From: Boudabousia liubingyangii | GTDB lineage: Bacteria > Actinomycetota > Actinomycetes > Actinomycetales > Actinomycetaceae | Length of the DNA: 64,000 bases | Assembly (NCBI RefSeq): GCF_001907245.1 | Contig: NZ_MQSU01000001.1 | Span: 208,224-272,223, forward strand | Reading direction: 5' to 3' | Shown: positions 52,386 to 61,958 of the stretch, in pieces | Position numbering within the stretch: position 1 is the first letter of the stretch | Layout: every line of letters begins with the position of its first letter | Program-made: the position numbers and the translations under genes | Notes under the pieces: model-generated | What the model saw: the letters and a program-made list of their open reading frames with translations, nothing else | Database searches by the model: none | What the model was told of the DNA's origin: nothing

Positions 52386-53669
52386 TCAGACTAGGGAGTG
52401 ACGGACGATCGCCGCTTCACGACCCGGGCCGTTACCGATCACGGAGATGCGGCAGCCAGAGAGACGCTCTAGAGCCTCCACATAGTCGCGGGCATTCTGC
52501 GGTAGTTCTTCCCAACTCTGGGCCTTCGAAATGTCTTCGGTCCAGCCGGGGAAGTATTCGTAGATGGGCTTTGCGTGATGGAAGTCAGTCTGAGAGTCAG
52601 GCATTTCTTCGACGCGCTGTCCGTCCACGTCGTAGGCGACACAGACCGGCAACTGTTCGAAACCGGTAAGGACGTCCAGTTTGGTGAGGACGATATCGGT
52701 GAGGCCGTTTACGCGGCTGGAGTAGCGGGCTACGACGGCGTCGTACCAGCCGGTTCGACGAGGACGCCCGGTAGTGGTACCGAATTCGCCGCCGGCCTGG
52801 CGTAGTTGCTCGCCTACCTCGTCGAATAGTTCGGTCGGGTACGGGCCTTCGCCCACGCGCGTGGAGTAGGCCTTAGCCACGCCAATCACGCGGTCGATGC
52901 GGGTGGGGCCAATGCCGGAACCGGTGCAGGCGCCGCCCGCGGTCGCGGAAGAGGAGGTCACGAACGGGTAGGTGCCGTGATCGACGTCCAGCATGGTGGC
53001 CTGGCCAGCTTCGAAGAGGACCATCTTGCCCTCATCTAGGGCCTGGTTCAGCATGAGGGTGGTGTCTGCGACGTAGGGGCGCAGGCGCTCAGCGTATGCG
53101 AGAAGCTCGTCAGCGACCGTATCAGGGTCGATTTCGGGCATTTCGTACAGGGTTTTCAGCAGGTGGTTCTTCTGGTCTAGGGCGCCGCGCACCTTCTTGC
53201 GCAGGATGGACTCATCGAACAGGTCCTGGACGCGAATGCCAACGCGGTTCATCTTGTCGGCGTAGGTGGGGCCAATGCCGCGACCGGTGGTGCCGATCTT
53301 ACGGTCGCCTAGGAACTTTTCGGTAGCCCCGTCAAGGACCTTATTGTATGAGGGGATCAGGTGAGCGTGGGAGGATACCTTCAGCTCGGAGGTGTCCACG
53401 CCGCGGGCTTCTAGCTCATCTAGTTCTTGGAAAAGTACCTCTAGGTCTACCACTACTCCGTTACCAATAACGGGGGTGACGCCAGGGGTCAGGATGCCAG
53501 AGGGTAGTAGGTGCAGGGCGAACTTTTCACCCTCGATAACTACCGTGTGTCCTGCATTGTTACCACCATTGAACTTGACCACGTAGTCAACGTCTGCACC
53601 TAGCTGGTCGGTGGCTTTACCTTTTCCTTCGTCGCCCCATTGGGTTCCAAGCACGATTACTGCTGGCAT
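52386..53669 (-). CDS. purA: Adenylosuccinate synthetase
   Basis: 427 residues, full length. Joins IMP and aspartate using GTP, the first step from IMP to AMP. The N-terminal P-loop [12 protein letters not shown], the catalytic Asp and His in [25 protein letters not shown], and the GTP-binding TKLDVLTG are present. A-GGAAAGGGG lies before the ATG. A terminator-like hairpin lies just upstream in its leader. Confidence 0.97.
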   Translation of the reverse strand: MPAVIVLGTQWGDEGKGKATDQLGADVDYVVKFNGGNNAGHTVVIEGEKFALHLLPSGILTPGVTPVIGNGVVVDLEVLFQELDELEARGVDTSELKVSSHAHLIPSYNKVLDGATEKFLGDRKIGTTGRGIGPTYADKMNRVGIRVQDLFDESILRKKVRGALDQKNHLLKTLYEMPEIDPDTVADELLAYAERLRPYVADTTLMLNQALDEGKMVLFEAGQATMLDVDHGTYPFVTSSSATAGGACTGSGIGPTRIDRVIGVAKAYSTRVGEGPYPTELFDEVGEQLRQAGGEFGTTTGRPRRTGWYDAVVARYSSRVNGLTDIVLTKLDVLTGFEQLPVCVAYDVDGQRVEEMPDSQTDFHHAKPIYEYFPGWTEDISKAQSWEELPQNARDYVEALERLSGCRISVIGNGPGREAAIVRHSLV

Positions 53670-53694
53670 GCGGGGGCCCCTTTCCTTTTAAACA

Positions 53695-53725
53695 TACGAA
53701 AACCCGCTGACGGTTGTAGCGGGTT
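53695..53725 (-). promoter_or_regulatory. Terminator-like hairpin in the purA leader
   Basis: On the minus strand AACCCGCT (53725-53718) and AGCGGGTT (53708-53701) form an 8-bp stem with a 9-base loop followed by TTTTCG, about 30 bases before the purA ATG. It could attenuate purA, or end upstream antisense transcription. No purine riboswitch fold was recognised. Confidence 0.4.
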
Positions 53726-53828
53726 ACAACTCTCAATCTTAGCAGACCGCCCCTAAGAGATGGGTAAGATTACCCAAATCCCACATTTTTCAACACATGA
53801 ACCATGTCAACCCGATATGCTGGGTTTC

Positions 53829-55427
53829 ATGAAGCTAAACAAATTCTCAAAGAAACTTATTGCCGGAGGCGCGATTGCCGCCTCCGCGATGACCCTGAGC
53901 GCTTGTGAGGGCGGGATGGAAATGAGCGTCTTATCCGATAAGAGCGCCAATATCTCCGTAATCCTCACCCTCGATAAGACTGAAACCGACATACTAAAGC
54001 AAAGCGGAAAGCCAATTTCCTGTGAGGCACTATTCGCTGAAGCCAATGCGGGTTCTTCTCAAGACACTTTCAACCAGGTTGAGACCCTCAGCGACGATCC
54101 ACTTTCCTGTAAGCTTACGTCCGACACGCTACCCATTGGCAGTGCCGATGACGTAATCTTCAATGATGAAGGTGTTATCTTGGACTTCACAAAGGGCAAG
54201 CCCATGGATTCTGCTCAGCTAAAACAAATGGAGCAGATCCCGAACTTCTACCTAAAAATCAACATGCCCACCAAGATTATTTCTGCTCCCGGTGCTGAGA
54301 TTGACGGTAACAGCGCAACCTACCATGACGTTGCTAAGTTCTTTAAGAACCCGCCGCGAATCGTTGCCGAACCGCTGAACGGTTCCGGTTCTGTTGATTC
54401 CAATAAGGATGACAAAAACTCCAGCGACAACCAAGGATCTGACTCGAATAATGATTCAGACCAGGAAAAAGCCGGTTCGGATTCTGAACGCTCTGACTCT
54501 GACAAGTCAGATGACGCCAAGGAAAGCAACTCCGACGGCAAGAAGGACTCTGCTTCCAAATCTGACTCTGACTCTGATGAGGAAGGCATGGCCGGATGGC
54601 TCTTCTGGACCCTTATTGCCGGTGGTTCCGTCCTTGGTCTAGCCATCATCGGTGGCGGCATCTTCCTCCTCATGAAGAAGCGTAACTCCGGCAGTGACAG
54701 CACTGGCCCGCGCAATGGCGGCTACCCCGGCCCGAACGGTGGCGGCTACCCCGGTCCTGGCGGCGGCTACCCCGGTGGCCCAGGCAATGCCCGCCCCGGT
54801 AACGCAGCCTCCCCCTATGGCGCCCCGGCAGCTGGCCAGCAAGCTGGCGGATACCCGAACCAAAGTGGCCAAGCTCCTCAGGGTGCACAGGGTTACCCCG
54901 GCGCACAGGCCCCTCAAAACGCACAGGGTTACCCCAGCGCACAGGCTCCTCAGGGTGTTCAGGGCAGCCCCTATTCCGCAGCTGCACCGGTAGCTGCCGG
55001 AACTGCTGCCGCAGCCCCCTCGTCTGCTGCGTCTTCCCCCGTGGCCCCCTCAACTGGAACTAGCGCACCGGCACCCACCCCGGTACACCCCAGCGATGCC
55101 CCGGATACGGGCTACCAACGTGCGGTTTCCCCGCAGGCCAACGCCCAGGGTGCCACCTACCAGCATGGTGCACGCCCCCAGAACTCCCCCTTCCGGGAGA
55201 CCAAGGAAGGCGGCTTCCAGCAGGGTGTCTACCCGCACGCTAACGCCCAAGGCGCCAGCTACCAGCCCGGTATTCTGCCCACCAGCGACCCGGTAAAGGC
55301 AGCAGAAGAACACGCCGCCCAGAAGGCACAGGCAGAATCCAACGCTCCGGCGGAAAACCCCCAAGCTGAAGCTCCTCAGTCTGGTAATGGCGAGTACCGT
55401 CCGGGACAAACCTACAACCCCAGCTAA
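53829..55427 (+). CDS. LppM-like lipoprotein with Ser/Asp-rich linker and Gly/Pro/Ala-rich tail
   Basis: 532 residues. Signal peptide with lipobox LSAC (near residue 26). Residues 30-190 form an LppM-type domain ending in NSATYHDVAKFF. A Ser/Asp-rich linker (about 190-265) precedes one membrane helix (GWLFWTLIAGGSVLG), after which a Gly/Pro/Ala/Gln-rich tail of about 260 residues contains repeated GGYPGP and AQGYP units. The tail is thus probably cytoplasmic. LppM proteins of mycobacteria are linked to the cell envelope; the function here is unknown. The ATG at 53829 was chosen because it begins the signal peptide; upstream frame to 53760 lacks such character. Confidence 0.75.
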   Translation: MKLNKFSKKLIAGGAIAASAMTLSACEGGMEMSVLSDKSANISVILTLDKTETDILKQSGKPISCEALFAEANAGSSQDTFNQVETLSDDPLSCKLTSDTLPIGSADDVIFNDEGVILDFTKGKPMDSAQLKQMEQIPNFYLKINMPTKIISAPGAEIDGNSATYHDVAKFFKNPPRIVAEPLNGSGSVDSNKDDKNSSDNQGSDSNNDSDQEKAGSDSERSDSDKSDDAKESNSDGKKDSASKSDSDSDEEGMAGWLFWTLIAGGSVLGLAIIGGGIFLLMKKRNSGSDSTGPRNGGYPGPNGGGYPGPGGGYPGGPGNARPGNAASPYGAPAAGQQAGGYPNQSGQAPQGAQGYPGAQAPQNAQGYPSAQAPQGVQGSPYSAAAPVAAGTAAAAPSSAASSPVAPSTGTSAPAPTPVHPSDAPDTGYQRAVSPQANAQGATYQHGARPQNSPFRETKEGGFQQGVYPHANAQGASYQPGILPTSDPVKAAEEHAAQKAQAESNAPAENPQAEAPQSGNGEYRPGQTYNPS

Positions 55428-55478
55428 CCCGCTATTCAAAAGCGGCCTCTAGTTAGGCGCTAGGTTTTCAGACCAGTA

Positions 55479-55520
55479 TTTGGCCCGTCCGGGGATTCCT
55501 CGGACGGGCCAAAACAATTT
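55479..55520 (+). terminator. Intrinsic terminator
   Basis: A perfect 13-bp stem (55479-55491 with 55501-55513) encloses a 9-base loop and is followed by ACAATTTCTT. It ends the first LppM-like gene before the second begins. Confidence 0.8.
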
Positions 55521-55535
55521 CTTCCCCATACCACG

Positions 55536-55541
55536 TAAGCT
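55536..55541 (+). promoter_or_regulatory. -10-like element TAAGCT before the second LppM-like gene
   Basis: TAAGCT ends 7 bases before the ATG at 55549. No ribosome binding site is present, so a leaderless transcript is likely. A terminator just upstream means the gene needs its own promoter. Confidence 0.4.
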
Positions 55542-55548
55542 ATTACCC

Positions 55549-56214
55549 ATGAGACAGTCCAGAATCAAAACCATCATTGGGGCCCTACTACTGCTACCAC
55601 TGCTTGGTGCCTGCCAATCTGACGCCCAGATACAGATCAACCCGGACCTGACTGCTTCCGGGACCATTCACCTGAACGTGCCCAAAACGGAAATCAACGC
55701 TGATGACGCTAGCTGCCAGGCACTAGCCCGGAATGTCAACCAAGTGCAGAAACAAAACCACCAGGATCCCCGGGATATACTGACCCTCTCGGTAGCTAAG
55801 GATGACTCCAACGCTGAAGCTCTGGACTGCACCCTGGAGTTCAAAAACTTCAACCCGAACGTGAATAAAACCGTCCTCTATCAAGAGGGCAACGCCTACA
55901 CGCTACTCACCAAGGACCCGGCCGAGTTCGTTAGGTCCCTTGCGGTGGCACCCGAAAACGTCAAGATCACCCTGACCTTCCCCACCCAGATCACCGGCGC
56001 ACAGGGCGGCAAAATTAACGGGAACACCATCACCTTCAACTCCCTAGACGAGCTCACCCAGGCCCCCGCGATTGTGGCCGGCGACCCCACCCCCACCACC
56101 TGGGAAACACTACGCCCCTGGGTATTAGGGGTAGGCGCACTAGTCCTGATTAGTCTGACCGCTTACGTCCTGTGGTGGAACAACCAGAGCCCAGAGAACA
56201 AAACGAAAAAATAA
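55549..56214 (+). CDS. LppM-like lipoprotein, second copy
   Basis: 221 residues. Signal peptide with lipobox LGAC (near residue 19), an LppM-type domain (residues 25-175), then one helix (WVLGVGALVLISLTAYVLWW) near the C-terminus and a short Lys-rich tail. It resembles the preceding protein: VKITLTFPTQITGAQGGKINGNTITF versus a matching segment IISAPGAEIDGNSATYHD. The long linker and tail of its neighbour are missing. Both are likely products of an old tandem duplication and may be envelope partners. Confidence 0.75.
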   Translation: MRQSRIKTIIGALLLLPLLGACQSDAQIQINPDLTASGTIHLNVPKTEINADDASCQALARNVNQVQKQNHQDPRDILTLSVAKDDSNAEALDCTLEFKNFNPNVNKTVLYQEGNAYTLLTKDPAEFVRSLAVAPENVKITLTFPTQITGAQGGKINGNTITFNSLDELTQAPAIVAGDPTPTTWETLRPWVLGVGALVLISLTAYVLWWNNQSPENKTKK

Positions 56215-56284
56215 GCGCCCTTCCCACGTTAAAAACCGTCCTAAAAAGACGCGTGGAAAAGACGCCTGGAAAACCGTATAAAAA

Positions 56285-56339
56285 TGCCTTAAAAGGCAAA
56301 AATTTTGCCGACCCACCAAAGATCCTTGGCGGGTCGGCA
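56285..56339 (-). terminator. Intrinsic terminator of putA
   Basis: TGCCGACCC (56306-56314) and GGGTCGGCA (56331-56339) form a 9-bp stem, extended inward by CCAA and TTGG after one mismatch. On the minus strand it is followed by AAATTTTTGCC. A small palindrome TGCCTT-AAGGCA lies at 56285-56298. Confidence 0.8.
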
Positions 56340-56353
56340 TAACTATTTAAACC

Positions 56354-59300
56354 TCAGACAATCCACTCTTCCGAAAGCGGAGTCGGATTACCAAAACGAT
56401 GGTTCGTAATCGAAACGGCCTGCTCATGGACGAAAGGCAGGGCCTCAATGCGGCCAGAAACAGTCACCGGACCATCCCAGCAAGCCACATCAATATTGCC
56501 GCCCACCGCCTCAGACAGGGCAGTGCGATCAGCGCCCACCAGACGGACACGACCATCCAAACCCCAGTCGGTCTTAGCGGCCTGCTCAAGCCACTGAGCT
56601 TCCGGCACCACCTGGACACGAACATTCGCATCCCCTAGGGCCTTTACCAGCTTCGGATCTACCGGAACCGGCACCGACCAGGTAACCGGAGCGCCCACGC
56701 TCACACCAGCCAAGCACACTCGGACCGAATCGACCAGCAACTGCTCAGGCAGTTCAGTGACCCCCAAGTTAGCACCAGCCGGGCCGCCAACTTCCTGACC
56801 CTCAACGGGAGCTGCACCAGCCGGGCCACCCAAAGCATGACCAACTGACTCCGGAATACTGGTGCGAACCGTAACCGGAACCGGCAAGTAACGCAGAACG
56901 TTAAGTTCGCAAGCCAAATCGGAAGGATCATGCGCGGCCGCAAACTCAGAGAGCTTCGCCAGTTCATCAGAACGGGCCGCAACGCGCAGGAAGGCGGCAG
57001 CTTCCTCGGAAAGTACCTCACTGCCAACCTGCAGGATCGACTCGACCAGCGGGTCACGCACCTCAGGTAGATCCTGGACCTCTTCCTCGGTGAGCATCTT
57101 GGATTCGAAACGACCAAGGGCGAAGAGATAGTTCGGGCCACCGGCCTTAGTGCCGTTACCAACCGCTGAACGCTTCCAACCACCGAAGGGCTGGCGGCGG
57201 ACAATCGCGCCCGTGATACCGCGGTTAACATACAGGTTGCCCGCTTCCACATTCTGTAGCCAATAGTTGACCTCAGAGGAATCCAGCGAGTGAATACCAG
57301 CGGTCAGACCGTAGGCGGTAGCGTTCTGGATCTGCACGGCCTGCTCCAACGTATCGGCCTGCATGATGCCCAAAATCGGGCCAAAGTACTCGGTCAGGTG
57401 GTAGTCACTGCCCGGCTTCACGCCCACGCGCACGCCCGGGCTCCAAAGTCGACCCGAATCATCCAACTGCTTAGGCTCTAGGATCCAACGCTGGCCATCT
57501 TCCAACTTGGTCAGGCCGGTACGCAGCTTTTCGCCCGGCTGGCCACAAATCGGGCCCATCTGGGCTTCCGGATCGGTCGGGTGAGCCACATGCAAGGACT
57601 TCACCGCGTCCACCAGCTGGCGGGCAAAACGCTTAGATTTAGCCACCGAACCAACTAGGATCACCAGCGAGGACGCCGAACACTTCTGCCCGGCGTGACC
57701 GAAAGCAGAGTTCACCACGTCCTTAACCGCCAGGTCAAGGTCCGCACTGGGGGTCACGATAATCGCATTCTTACCACTGGTTTCAGCCAGTAGTTGCAGG
57801 TCCGGCCGCCACGAACGGAACAGTTCCGCCGTGCTGGAACCACCGGTCAGGATCACGCGCTCAACCCGCGGGTCAGTGATCATCTGCTTCCCCAACTGGC
57901 GCTCACTCAAGACCACAAACTGCAGTAGTTCACGCGGTACGCCCGCCCTCCACAGGGCCGAAGCAACCAACGCACCACAGCGGACCGCCAAACCAGCCGG
58001 CTTGAACAGCACGCCGCTGCCGGCCGCCAAAGCGGCCAGCACGCCACCGGCCGGGATGGCCAGCGGGAAGTTCCACGGCGGGGTCACCGCAATGAGCTTC
58101 GCAGGCACCCACTGGGTACCGGGCTGTTCCTCGACCTCTAGGGCCAGCTGCGCATAGTAGTTCGCGAAGTCAATCGCTTCAGAGACTTCCACGTCCGCCT
58201 GATCAATGGTCTTGCCACATTCAGAGGCCGCAACCTCAATCAATTCCGCGCGGGCCAGTCCCAGTTCCACGGCGGCTGCGCGCAAGATCTCTGCACGTTC
58301 TGCCGCGGGCCGGGCCGCCCACTTACCCTGGGCTTCAATGGCCTGATCCATGATCAAGCTCAGCTGGTCCTCAGACTCAACCGCGGCGGCGCTAACCTCT
58401 GCGGCACCCAGCTCGCTATTGGGGACGCGTTCGATAATCTGGGCCGCCCACTCTAGGTTCCCGGGCAGGGCCGGATCCGAATCGGGCGTATTAGCAAAGC
58501 CAAAAGCCTGAGTTTCGGCCAGGTCAGCGGCCTTTTCTGTCCGACGATCCTGGCTACGACGCGGCTCCAAAGCCGGTCCCTCTAGCAGCTCCAAGGCATG
58601 CTCGAAACGTGCCTTTTCCGTATTGAAAGCCTGCGGGTCCGTGCCCACATGGAAGACGTTCGACATGTAGTTTTCCGGGGCGGCATTCTCTTCTAGGCGA
58701 CGAACCAGGTAGCTGATTGCCACATCGTATTCATCCGGGTGGACGACCGGCACGTACAGCAGTAGCTGCCCGACCTCATCCCGGACCGCACGCGCCTGGT
58801 TGGTGGCCATACCGGAGAGCATTTCGATCTCAACCCGGTCCCGCACACCCCGGCGTCCGGCCAGTTCCCACGCGTAAGCGATGGTGAACAGGTTGTGTCC
58901 CGCCACGCCCAGGCGCACATTCTGCATGCGTTCGGGGGTCATTGCCCAGTCGAGGACGCGCAGGTAGTTCGCGTCCGTATCCGCCTTGGACGGGCAGACG
59001 GTTAGGGGCCAGTCGTGGATTTCCGCCTCGACTCGTTCCATGGCTAGGTTCGCGCCCTTAACGACACGCACCTTAATGCCGGCACCCCCGCGGGCCCGGC
59101 GAGCCGCTGACCACTCCTGCAGGTCCTTCATGGCCGGCAGGGAATCCGGCAGGTAGCCCTGCAGAACAATACCGGCCTCTAGGTGCAGCATGTCGGGGCG
59201 GTCTAGGATCTTCTTGAAAACCGCGATGGTTAGCGCCAGGTCCCGGTATTCTTCCATGTCTAGGTTGATGAACTTCGGGGTGGTGGCCTGCGCGGCTACC

Positions 59301-59959
59301 TGGTAGAGCGGCAGTAGTTTTTCGACGGCCCGGTCTACGGTCTGGTCGAAGGCCCACGGGTTGTGTGGCCCGGTCACGGCCGAAACCTTCAGGGAGACGT
59401 AGTCAATGTCGGGGCGTTCAAGTAGTTTCTTGGTTTGCGCTAGCCGACGGTCCGCTTCCCCGTCGCCTAGGACGGCCTCGCCGAGGAGGTTCACGTTCAG
59501 GCGCGCGCCGCCCTTACGTAGGCGGGCGAGGGCGGGGCCCAGCTTGTCTTCGCGCACGTCTAGGACTAGGTCGCCGACTAGTTCGCTGAAGACGCGACGG
59601 GCTACGGGTAGTGCCAGTTGTGGGGCTAATGGTGCTAGTGCGCCACCCCAAGCGGCAGGTAGGCGCAGGAACCAGGGTAGGAATCCGGGTTTCTGTTTGC
59701 CTAGTTTGGCCAGGTTGCGGGCGGCAATGTGTTCGTCCTCGGGGCGAATAACATTGTCCACGAAGGCGACGGTGTACTCTAGCCCGCTGGGGTCAGCTAG
59801 GGCTTTGGCTAGTAGTTTGGCCGAGGCTTCGATGGGGTACGCTTGGGCGGCTTTGGCCCAGCGGGCGGCGGTGGCCACCGCTAGTTCCCCGACTTCGGCT
59901 AGTTCCTGCCGATCAGGTAGATCCTGAGGATGCGGCGGGACGTTTGGCTCCGATTTCAT
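56354..59959 (-). CDS. putA: Bifunctional proline dehydrogenase / P5C dehydrogenase
   Basis: 1201 residues. The N-terminal half is an FAD-dependent proline dehydrogenase (beta/alpha barrel): VSLKVSAVTGPHN, FINLDMEEYRDLALT, GIVLQGYLPDS and GIKVRVVKGANLAMERVEAEI. The second half is a P5C dehydrogenase of the aldehyde dehydrogenase type: AVTPPWNFPLAIPAGG, ETSGKNAIIV (catalytic Glu nearby) and GHAGQKCSASSL with the catalytic Cys. The N-terminal DNA-binding RHH domain of E. coli PutA is absent, so this copy is not autoregulatory. Proline becomes glutamate. GGAGG before the ATG at 59959 decides the start. The extra ~200 C-terminal residues are a divergent tail. Confidence 0.94.
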   Translation of the reverse strand: MKSEPNVPPHPQDLPDRQELAEVGELAVATAARWAKAAQAYPIEASAKLLAKALADPSGLEYTVAFVDNVIRPEDEHIAARNLAKLGKQKPGFLPWFLRLPAAWGGALAPLAPQLALPVARRVFSELVGDLVLDVREDKLGPALARLRKGGARLNVNLLGEAVLGDGEADRRLAQTKKLLERPDIDYVSLKVSAVTGPHNPWAFDQTVDRAVEKLLPLYQVAAQATTPKFINLDMEEYRDLALTIAVFKKILDRPDMLHLEAGIVLQGYLPDSLPAMKDLQEWSAARRARGGAGIKVRVVKGANLAMERVEAEIHDWPLTVCPSKADTDANYLRVLDWAMTPERMQNVRLGVAGHNLFTIAYAWELAGRRGVRDRVEIEMLSGMATNQARAVRDEVGQLLLYVPVVHPDEYDVAISYLVRRLEENAAPENYMSNVFHVGTDPQAFNTEKARFEHALELLEGPALEPRRSQDRRTEKAADLAETQAFGFANTPDSDPALPGNLEWAAQIIERVPNSELGAAEVSAAAVESEDQLSLIMDQAIEAQGKWAARPAAERAEILRAAAVELGLARAELIEVAASECGKTIDQADVEVSEAIDFANYYAQLALEVEEQPGTQWVPAKLIAVTPPWNFPLAIPAGGVLAALAAGSGVLFKPAGLAVRCGALVASALWRAGVPRELLQFVVLSERQLGKQMITDPRVERVILTGGSSTAELFRSWRPDLQLLAETSGKNAIIVTPSADLDLAVKDVVNSAFGHAGQKCSASSLVILVGSVAKSKRFARQLVDAVKSLHVAHPTDPEAQMGPICGQPGEKLRTGLTKLEDGQRWILEPKQLDDSGRLWSPGVRVGVKPGSDYHLTEYFGPILGIMQADTLEQAVQIQNATAYGLTAGIHSLDSSEVNYWLQNVEAGNLYVNRGITGAIVRRQPFGGWKRSAVGNGTKAGGPNYLFALGRFESKMLTEEEVQDLPEVRDPLVESILQVGSEVLSEEAAAFLRVAARSDELAKLSEFAAAHDPSDLACELNVLRYLPVPVTVRTSIPESVGHALGGPAGAAPVEGQEVGGPAGANLGVTELPEQLLVDSVRVCLAGVSVGAPVTWSVPVPVDPKLVKALGDANVRVQVVPEAQWLEQAAKTDWGLDGRVRLVGADRTALSEAVGGNIDVACWDGPVTVSGRIEALPFVHEQAVSITNHRFGNPTPLSEEWIV

Positions 59960-60048
59960 GTGCCCTCCAGTGGTCAAAGAAGCTTGAAATGGTAATACCG
60001 AGAATGTATACCATTTTGCAAGCCCCGTCACACTGAAGGGCAACAGTT

Positions 60049-60088
60049 CTTAGTTTTCGGTAACCCCGGGTCTTAGTTTTCGGTGACC
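60049..60088. repeat. 18-bp direct repeat at the end of rlmB
   Basis: TCTTAGTTTTCGGTAACC (60049-60066) is repeated with one change at 60071-60088. The second copy contains the rlmB stop codon, the first lies just beyond it. It looks like a recent small tandem duplication. Confidence 0.7.
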
Positions 60089-61062
60089 TCTGCCCGTAAT
60101 TGAGCAACCTCGTAAAGTGCGACGCCGGTAGCGACTGCCGCATTTAGGGATTCCACGTTAGAGCTGATCGGGATCGAGGCGATCTGATCACAGTGCTCAC
60201 GGACTAGACGCGACAGGCCGGCGCCTTCAGCACCAGTCACTAGCAGCAGGGGCTCAGTGGCCAGGTTTAGGCCGCGAACGGAAACGTCACCACCGCCGTC
60301 TAAACCAACTGCGAACAGGCCCTGTTCCTTACATTCGACAATCGTGCGAGCTAGGTTCGAAACGCGGACCACGGGGACGCGCGCGGCGGCACCGGCAGAG
60401 ACCTTCCAGACGGTGGCGTTAACCTGCGCGCTGCGGCGGGTACCGATAATGACGCCATCGGCGCCGAAAGCACCGGCGGAACGGATCACGGCACCCAGGT
60501 TATGGGGGTCGGTGACGGAATCTAGCGCAATGAAGAGGGGGGCGCGACCAGCGGCCTGCGCATCCTCGATCAGGTCGGGAAGTTCCGCATACTCAAAGGG
60601 CGGGACCTCAACGGCTAGGCCCTGGTGGACGGCCCCGTCAGAGGCGCGATCTAGGTCAGTCTTGGAAACTTCCACGATGGGGGCGCCTAGGGCGGTGGCG
60701 GTCCGGACTACTAGTTCGACGCGATCGTCAGAAAGGCCACCGGCCAGGAAAACCTTGCGGATGGGGGCACCGGCGCGTACGGCCTCGGCCACGGGGTTAC
60801 GGCCAAAGATTAGCTCCGAGCCTTCCTCGACCTTGATCGGGGAGCGCTTAGCGGCGGCGGCCGCCTGCTGCTGGCGAGTTAGCTCGCGACGTTCCTGGAC
60901 GACCTTGCGTTTGTGCGCGGGGTGGTAGGGGCGGTCCTCAGCCTTGGGCGTGGGTCCGCGACCCTCTAGGGCTTTACGGCCGTGGCCACCGGTTCCCTTG
61001 GTAGGGCCTTTTTTGGTGCTGGCTTTACGGACGGCGCCGCGACGTTTTGAGTTTCCGGCCAT
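60073..61062 (-). CDS. rlmB: 23S rRNA (guanosine-2'-O-)-methyltransferase RlmB-type (SpoU/TrmH family)
   Basis: 329 residues. A basic N-terminal extension of about 75 residues (rich in Lys, Arg, Gly) is followed by the RNA-binding L30e-like domain and the SPOUT domain. Conserved SPOUT motifs are ALDSVTDPHNLGAVIRSA, VTGAEGAGLSRLV and SIPISSNVESLNAAVATGVALYE, which form the SAM-binding knot. It 2'-O-methylates a guanosine of 23S rRNA in E. coli. The ATG at 61062 begins MAGNSKRRG; upstream frame to 61134 is probably not translated. Confidence 0.92.
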   Translation of the reverse strand: MAGNSKRRGAVRKASTKKGPTKGTGGHGRKALEGRGPTPKAEDRPYHPAHKRKVVQERRELTRQQQAAAAAKRSPIKVEEGSELIFGRNPVAEAVRAGAPIRKVFLAGGLSDDRVELVVRTATALGAPIVEVSKTDLDRASDGAVHQGLAVEVPPFEYAELPDLIEDAQAAGRAPLFIALDSVTDPHNLGAVIRSAGAFGADGVIIGTRRSAQVNATVWKVSAGAAARVPVVRVSNLARTIVECKEQGLFAVGLDGGGDVSVRGLNLATEPLLLVTGAEGAGLSRLVREHCDQIASIPISSNVESLNAAVATGVALYEVAQLRAEVTEN

Positions 61063-61226
61063 GTTTGGTTTCGCTTTCACTTGCGCTAATGAGACTAATA
61101 CTGTTTCCCAGTATAGGGCAGGCGTGGCAGGCAATTGAGAAAAGCGACCAGTTCCTCAAAGTGGCTCACAGCTAATTCACAGGTTTCATAAAGACTCCCG
61201 CAATCTTCGTATGGTTGAATCAGGGT

Positions 61227-61958
61227 ATGGCTGAACGAAAAGACCCCGCCCTAGTTGATCCCACCGGCGAAGTGAGCATCCTGGTCGTAGATGATGAGGA
61301 AATGCTGGCTTCCCTACTATCTTCTGCTCTGGAGTATGAGGGCTGGACGGTCCACACGGCCGGGACGGGTAACCGCGCTATTCGCATGGCCAATGAGCTT
61401 AAACCGGATGTGATCCTGCTGGATATTGGCCTACCCGACATGGATGGGCTGACGGTCCTGCGGCGGATTCGCGCCACGCAACCCCTGGTTCCGATCCTCT
61501 TTTTGACCGCGCGCGATGCGGTTGCGGACCGGGTGGCTGGCTTGAATGCGGGCGCGGACGACTATGTCACGAAGCCTTTTGATTTGGCCGAGGTCGTCGC
61601 GCGCATCCAGGTACTACTGCGCCGAGGCGGCAAGAACCCGACCCCGCCGGACCCCACCTTGACTGTGGGTGACCTAGTTTTGAATGAGGATTCGCACGCG
61701 GTGACCCGGGCGGGACATGAGATTACCCTGACGGCTACCGAGTTTGAGCTACTGCACTACCTGATGCTGAACGCGGGCCGGGTAGTCTCTAAGAGTCAGA
61801 TCCTTGATCACGTGTGGAATTATGATTTTGGGGGCAAAGCTAACGTGGTGGAGCTCTATATTTCCTACCTGCGTCGCAAACTGGGCGTCGCGGGTCTACC
61901 GCCCATGATTACTACCCTGCGTGGGGTTGGTTATCTACTTGATGTCCCCAAGGCTTAG
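61227..61958 (+). CDS. OmpR/PhoB family response regulator
   Basis: 243 residues. The receiver domain has the acidic pair in VVDDEE, the phospho-acceptor Asp in ILLDIGLPDMDG near 65, the Thr in LFLTARD and the Lys in YVTKPFD. The winged helix DNA-binding domain follows: TATEFELLHYLMLNAGRVVSKSQILDHVWNYDFGG and TLRGVGYLL. The ATG at 61227 has only CAGGG next to it, too close; a leaderless transcript from a nearby promoter is possible, or the TTG at 61215. The gene overlaps its histidine kinase by 17 bases. The stimulus is unknown. Confidence 0.94.
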   Translation: MAERKDPALVDPTGEVSILVVDDEEMLASLLSSALEYEGWTVHTAGTGNRAIRMANELKPDVILLDIGLPDMDGLTVLRRIRATQPLVPILFLTARDAVADRVAGLNAGADDYVTKPFDLAEVVARIQVLLRRGGKNPTPPDPTLTVGDLVLNEDSHAVTRAGHEITLTATEFELLHYLMLNAGRVVSKSQILDHVWNYDFGGKANVVELYISYLRRKLGVAGLPPMITTLRGVGYLLDVPKA

